Shown: positions 22,497 through 23,632 of the stretch, in pieces | Position numbering within the stretch: the first letter of the stretch is position 1 | Layout: every line of letters starts with the position of its first letter | NCBI GenBank assembly: GCA_964596535.1 | Contig: CAZQUR010000043.1 | Span: 1-23,632 of the forward strand | Reading direction: 5' to 3' | DNA length: 23,632 bases | DNA from: GCA-002779465 sp964596535 | Lineage (GTDB): Bacteria > Desulfobacterota > Desulfobacteria > Desulfobacterales > UBA2156 | Position numbers and translations under genes: made by a program | The notes under the pieces: generated by a model | Told to the model about the DNA's origin: nothing | Databases searched by the model: none | The model's input: the letters and a program-made list of their open reading frames with translations, nothing else

Positions 22497-22570
22497 CCTC
22501 AACGTTGCAAAAGTCGGAGGGCTTCAGCATATTAAACACGCTTCGCCATGTTTTTTATGCAACATTGAGG
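22497..22570 (+). repeat. Inverted repeat in the pcoA-pcoB gap
   Basis: CCTCAACGTTGCA (22497-22509), beginning directly after the pcoA stop, and TGCAACATTGAGG (22558-22570) are complementary at 12 of 13 positions and enclose 48 bp. In RNA this gives a long stem ending 17 nt before the pcoB start. It may adjust relative expression of the two genes or mark a small insertion. Confidence 0.55.
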
Positions 22571-22587
22571 TTGAGAAAGGCGGGCCC

Positions 22588-23328
22588 ATGAAGAACCTAT
22601 GGATCTATCTGGTGTTGGTGGCGGTCCTCTTTGCCGGCAGCGCGGCCGCCGGAGAGGTCCCTGCCGCCGAATTCGGCGGGCCGCCGGTGCACGACAACGA
22701 AATTTTCGCCGCGTTTCGGGCGGATCGTTTGGAGCACCGCGAACAAGACGGCGAATCGGTTTTTCTGTGGGATGTAACCGCCTGGATTGGGAATGATTTT
22801 CACAAACTCTTCCTCGAAAGCGAGGGAGAACGGCTGTCCGGCGGCGATGTGGCGGAAGCCGGCGTCGAAGTCCTCTACAACCGAACCGTCACCGGTTTCT
22901 GGGACCTGCAACTCGGCGTTCGCCACGATTTCGAGCCCCGGCCGACCCGAACGTTTGCGGCCATGGGGGTGCAGGGCCTGGCGCCGTATTGGTTCGAGGT
23001 GGACGCCACCGTCTATGTGAGCGAAGACGGGGAGATCTCTGCAAAGATGGAAGTCGAATACGATCTGCTTTTGTCCCAGCGATTGATTCTCCAGCCCCGC
23101 TTCGAAACCTCAATGGCCCTGCAGGAGGTATCCGAGTACGGGATCGGCTCCGGCATCAACGGCATTGAATTGGATTTACGACTGCGTTACGAGATCCGCC
23201 GTAAATTCGCACCCTATGTCGGTGTTTCATGGCATCGCCTCTTCGGGAAAACCGCGGATTTCGCCGAAGCCGGGGGAGAATCCGTGGATACGGTCGCCTG
23301 GATCGCCGGAGTAAAATTATGGTTCTGA
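22588..23328 (+). CDS. pcoB: Copper resistance outer-membrane protein PcoB/CopB
   Basis: A 246-residue outer-membrane protein of the CopB/PcoB family, the usual partner of PcoA/CopA, thought to bind or move copper at the outer membrane. Signal peptide MKNLWIYLVLVAVLFAGSAAA is followed by family-like sequence: DRLEHREQDGESVFLWDVTAW, GFWDLQLGVRHDF, QGLAPYWFEVDATVYV, and FAPYVGVSWHRLFGKTADFA. Alternating hydrophobic residues and a C-terminal Phe (VKLWF) fit a beta-barrel. The methionine-rich N-terminal segment found in some CopB proteins is absent here; copper-binding residues may instead be supplied by the Met-rich neighbours. It ends in a 12-bp tail-to-tail overlap with the opposite-strand small gene. 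Confidence 0.95.
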   Translation: MKNLWIYLVLVAVLFAGSAAAGEVPAAEFGGPPVHDNEIFAAFRADRLEHREQDGESVFLWDVTAWIGNDFHKLFLESEGERLSGGDVAEAGVEVLYNRTVTGFWDLQLGVRHDFEPRPTRTFAAMGVQGLAPYWFEVDATVYVSEDGEISAKMEVEYDLLLSQRLILQPRFETSMALQEVSEYGIGSGINGIELDLRLRYEIRRKFAPYVGVSWHRLFGKTADFAEAGGESVDTVAWIAGVKLWF

Positions 23329-23565
23329 CCGGGGCGGCATCTCCCTGACGGGTTCCTCTGAAATAATTTCAAATTCTCCCGGCTTCAAATCGATGATCAT
23401 CCCCGCTTCCGTATCCGGAGGCGATTCCCGAAACTTTTTTCGGTCCGGTCTTGGTCCCGGAGGCTCGTGGTGCGCGTGCCCGCTGCAACATCCCATCGGA
23501 CTGTTTTTCGACATGAGATAGTACACGGCGATGCCCAGGATAAGGAGTACTCCAAATCCATTCAT
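23317..23565 (-). CDS. Small membrane-anchored protein with CCSGHAHH motif
   Basis: An 82-residue protein with one N-terminal hydrophobic helix (about residues 3-18) followed at once by MGCCSGHAHHE (24-34), a compact Cys/His cluster suited to binding a soft metal, and then a proline- and charge-rich tail. I do not recognise a named family. ATG at 23565 follows a good AAGGAG. The gene is convergent with pcoB and overlaps its 3' end by 12 bp. Position beside pcoB and the motif suggest a copper-related role, perhaps a membrane-tethered carrier; this is inference. Confidence 0.75.
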   Translation of the reverse strand: MNGFGVLLILGIAVYYLMSKNSPMGCCSGHAHHEPPGPRPDRKKFRESPPDTEAGMIIDLKPGEFEIISEEPVREMPPRSEP

Positions 23566-23591
23566 TTTTTTCTCCTTTCTTTTTCCCGTAA

Positions 23592-23611
23592 ACGCCTTCA
23601 GGGAAAGGCGT
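23592..23611 (-). promoter_or_regulatory. Leader hairpin upstream of the CCSGHAHH gene
   Basis: ACGCCTT (23592-23598) and AAGGCGT (23605-23611) form a 7-bp stem with a 6-nt loop. On the minus strand it would be in the leader, 26 nt before the ATG at 23565, just before the ribosome-binding site. It could alternatively be the end of a gene beyond the window. Confidence 0.4.
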
Positions 23612-23632
23612 CGAAGTGAACACCCACCCGTA

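Noticed and set aside
1..23632. CRISPR array, rRNA or intact insertion sequence
   Set aside because: No regularly spaced repeats, rRNA signatures or transposase genes were seen anywhere in the window.

Overview
The window looks like a chromosomal segment from a GC-rich Gram-negative bacterium. Outer-membrane copper proteins, Tat-exported oxidases, sigma-54-type promoters and a Hanks-type kinase fused to a formylglycine-generating-enzyme-like domain together suggest Desulfobacterota (former Deltaproteobacteria). That placement is inference; no rRNA or other taxonomic marker is present.

Left part (1-3400, minus strand): a type I restriction-modification operon read hsdM, then an ORF6N-domain gene, then hsdS (cut by the window edge). 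hsdR is not visible. This accessory block stops about 450 bp from the 3' end of a tRNA-Glu(CUC) gene, a common site for island insertion, but no integrase is visible.

Middle (3846-9146): ordinary housekeeping genes. On the minus strand a tightly overlapping operon runs histidinol-phosphatase (PHP), MltB-type lytic transglycosylase, small PLDc_N membrane protein, followed by the tRNA with its own promoter. Divergent on the plus strand are radA, rlmE and yebC. Between rlmE and yebC lies a 189-bp MITE-like element with imperfect terminal inverted repeats and internal REP-like hairpins.

Right part (9150-23632): a large copper-handling island. A Tat-exported CueO-like multicopper oxidase sits behind a good sigma-54 promoter match. 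Opposite it are a membrane Ser/Thr kinase with a cysteine-free FGE-like outer domain, an unrecognised 242-aa protein and an RseC-like membrane protein. From a divergent regulatory region (candidate sigma-54 sites on both strands, with a palindrome between them) a plus-strand series runs: ZraP/Spy-like GGHMM-repeat protein, Met/Gly-rich secreted protein, DUF2933-like peptide, ICMT/PEMT-family membrane methyltransferase, and a Cu(I) P1B-type ATPase with YHS and two CPMHP domains. A sigma-70-like promoter then starts a second group: very Met-rich Spy/CpxP-like protein, a membrane-anchored PduO-type adenosyltransferase, PcoA/CopA oxidase and PcoB/CopB outer-membrane protein. A small CCxGHAHH membrane protein converges on the end.

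Functionally, the ATPase would export Cu(I) from the cytoplasm, the two oxidases would oxidise and detoxify it in the periplasm, the Met/His-rich proteins and PcoB would bind it in the envelope, and the kinase/RseC group plus an unseen sigma-54 activator may supply regulation. The least explained parts are the kinase sensor, the tethered adenosyltransferase, the 242-aa protein, and an RNA hairpin whose 3' arm is exactly complementary to the ribosome-binding region of the gene it follows.
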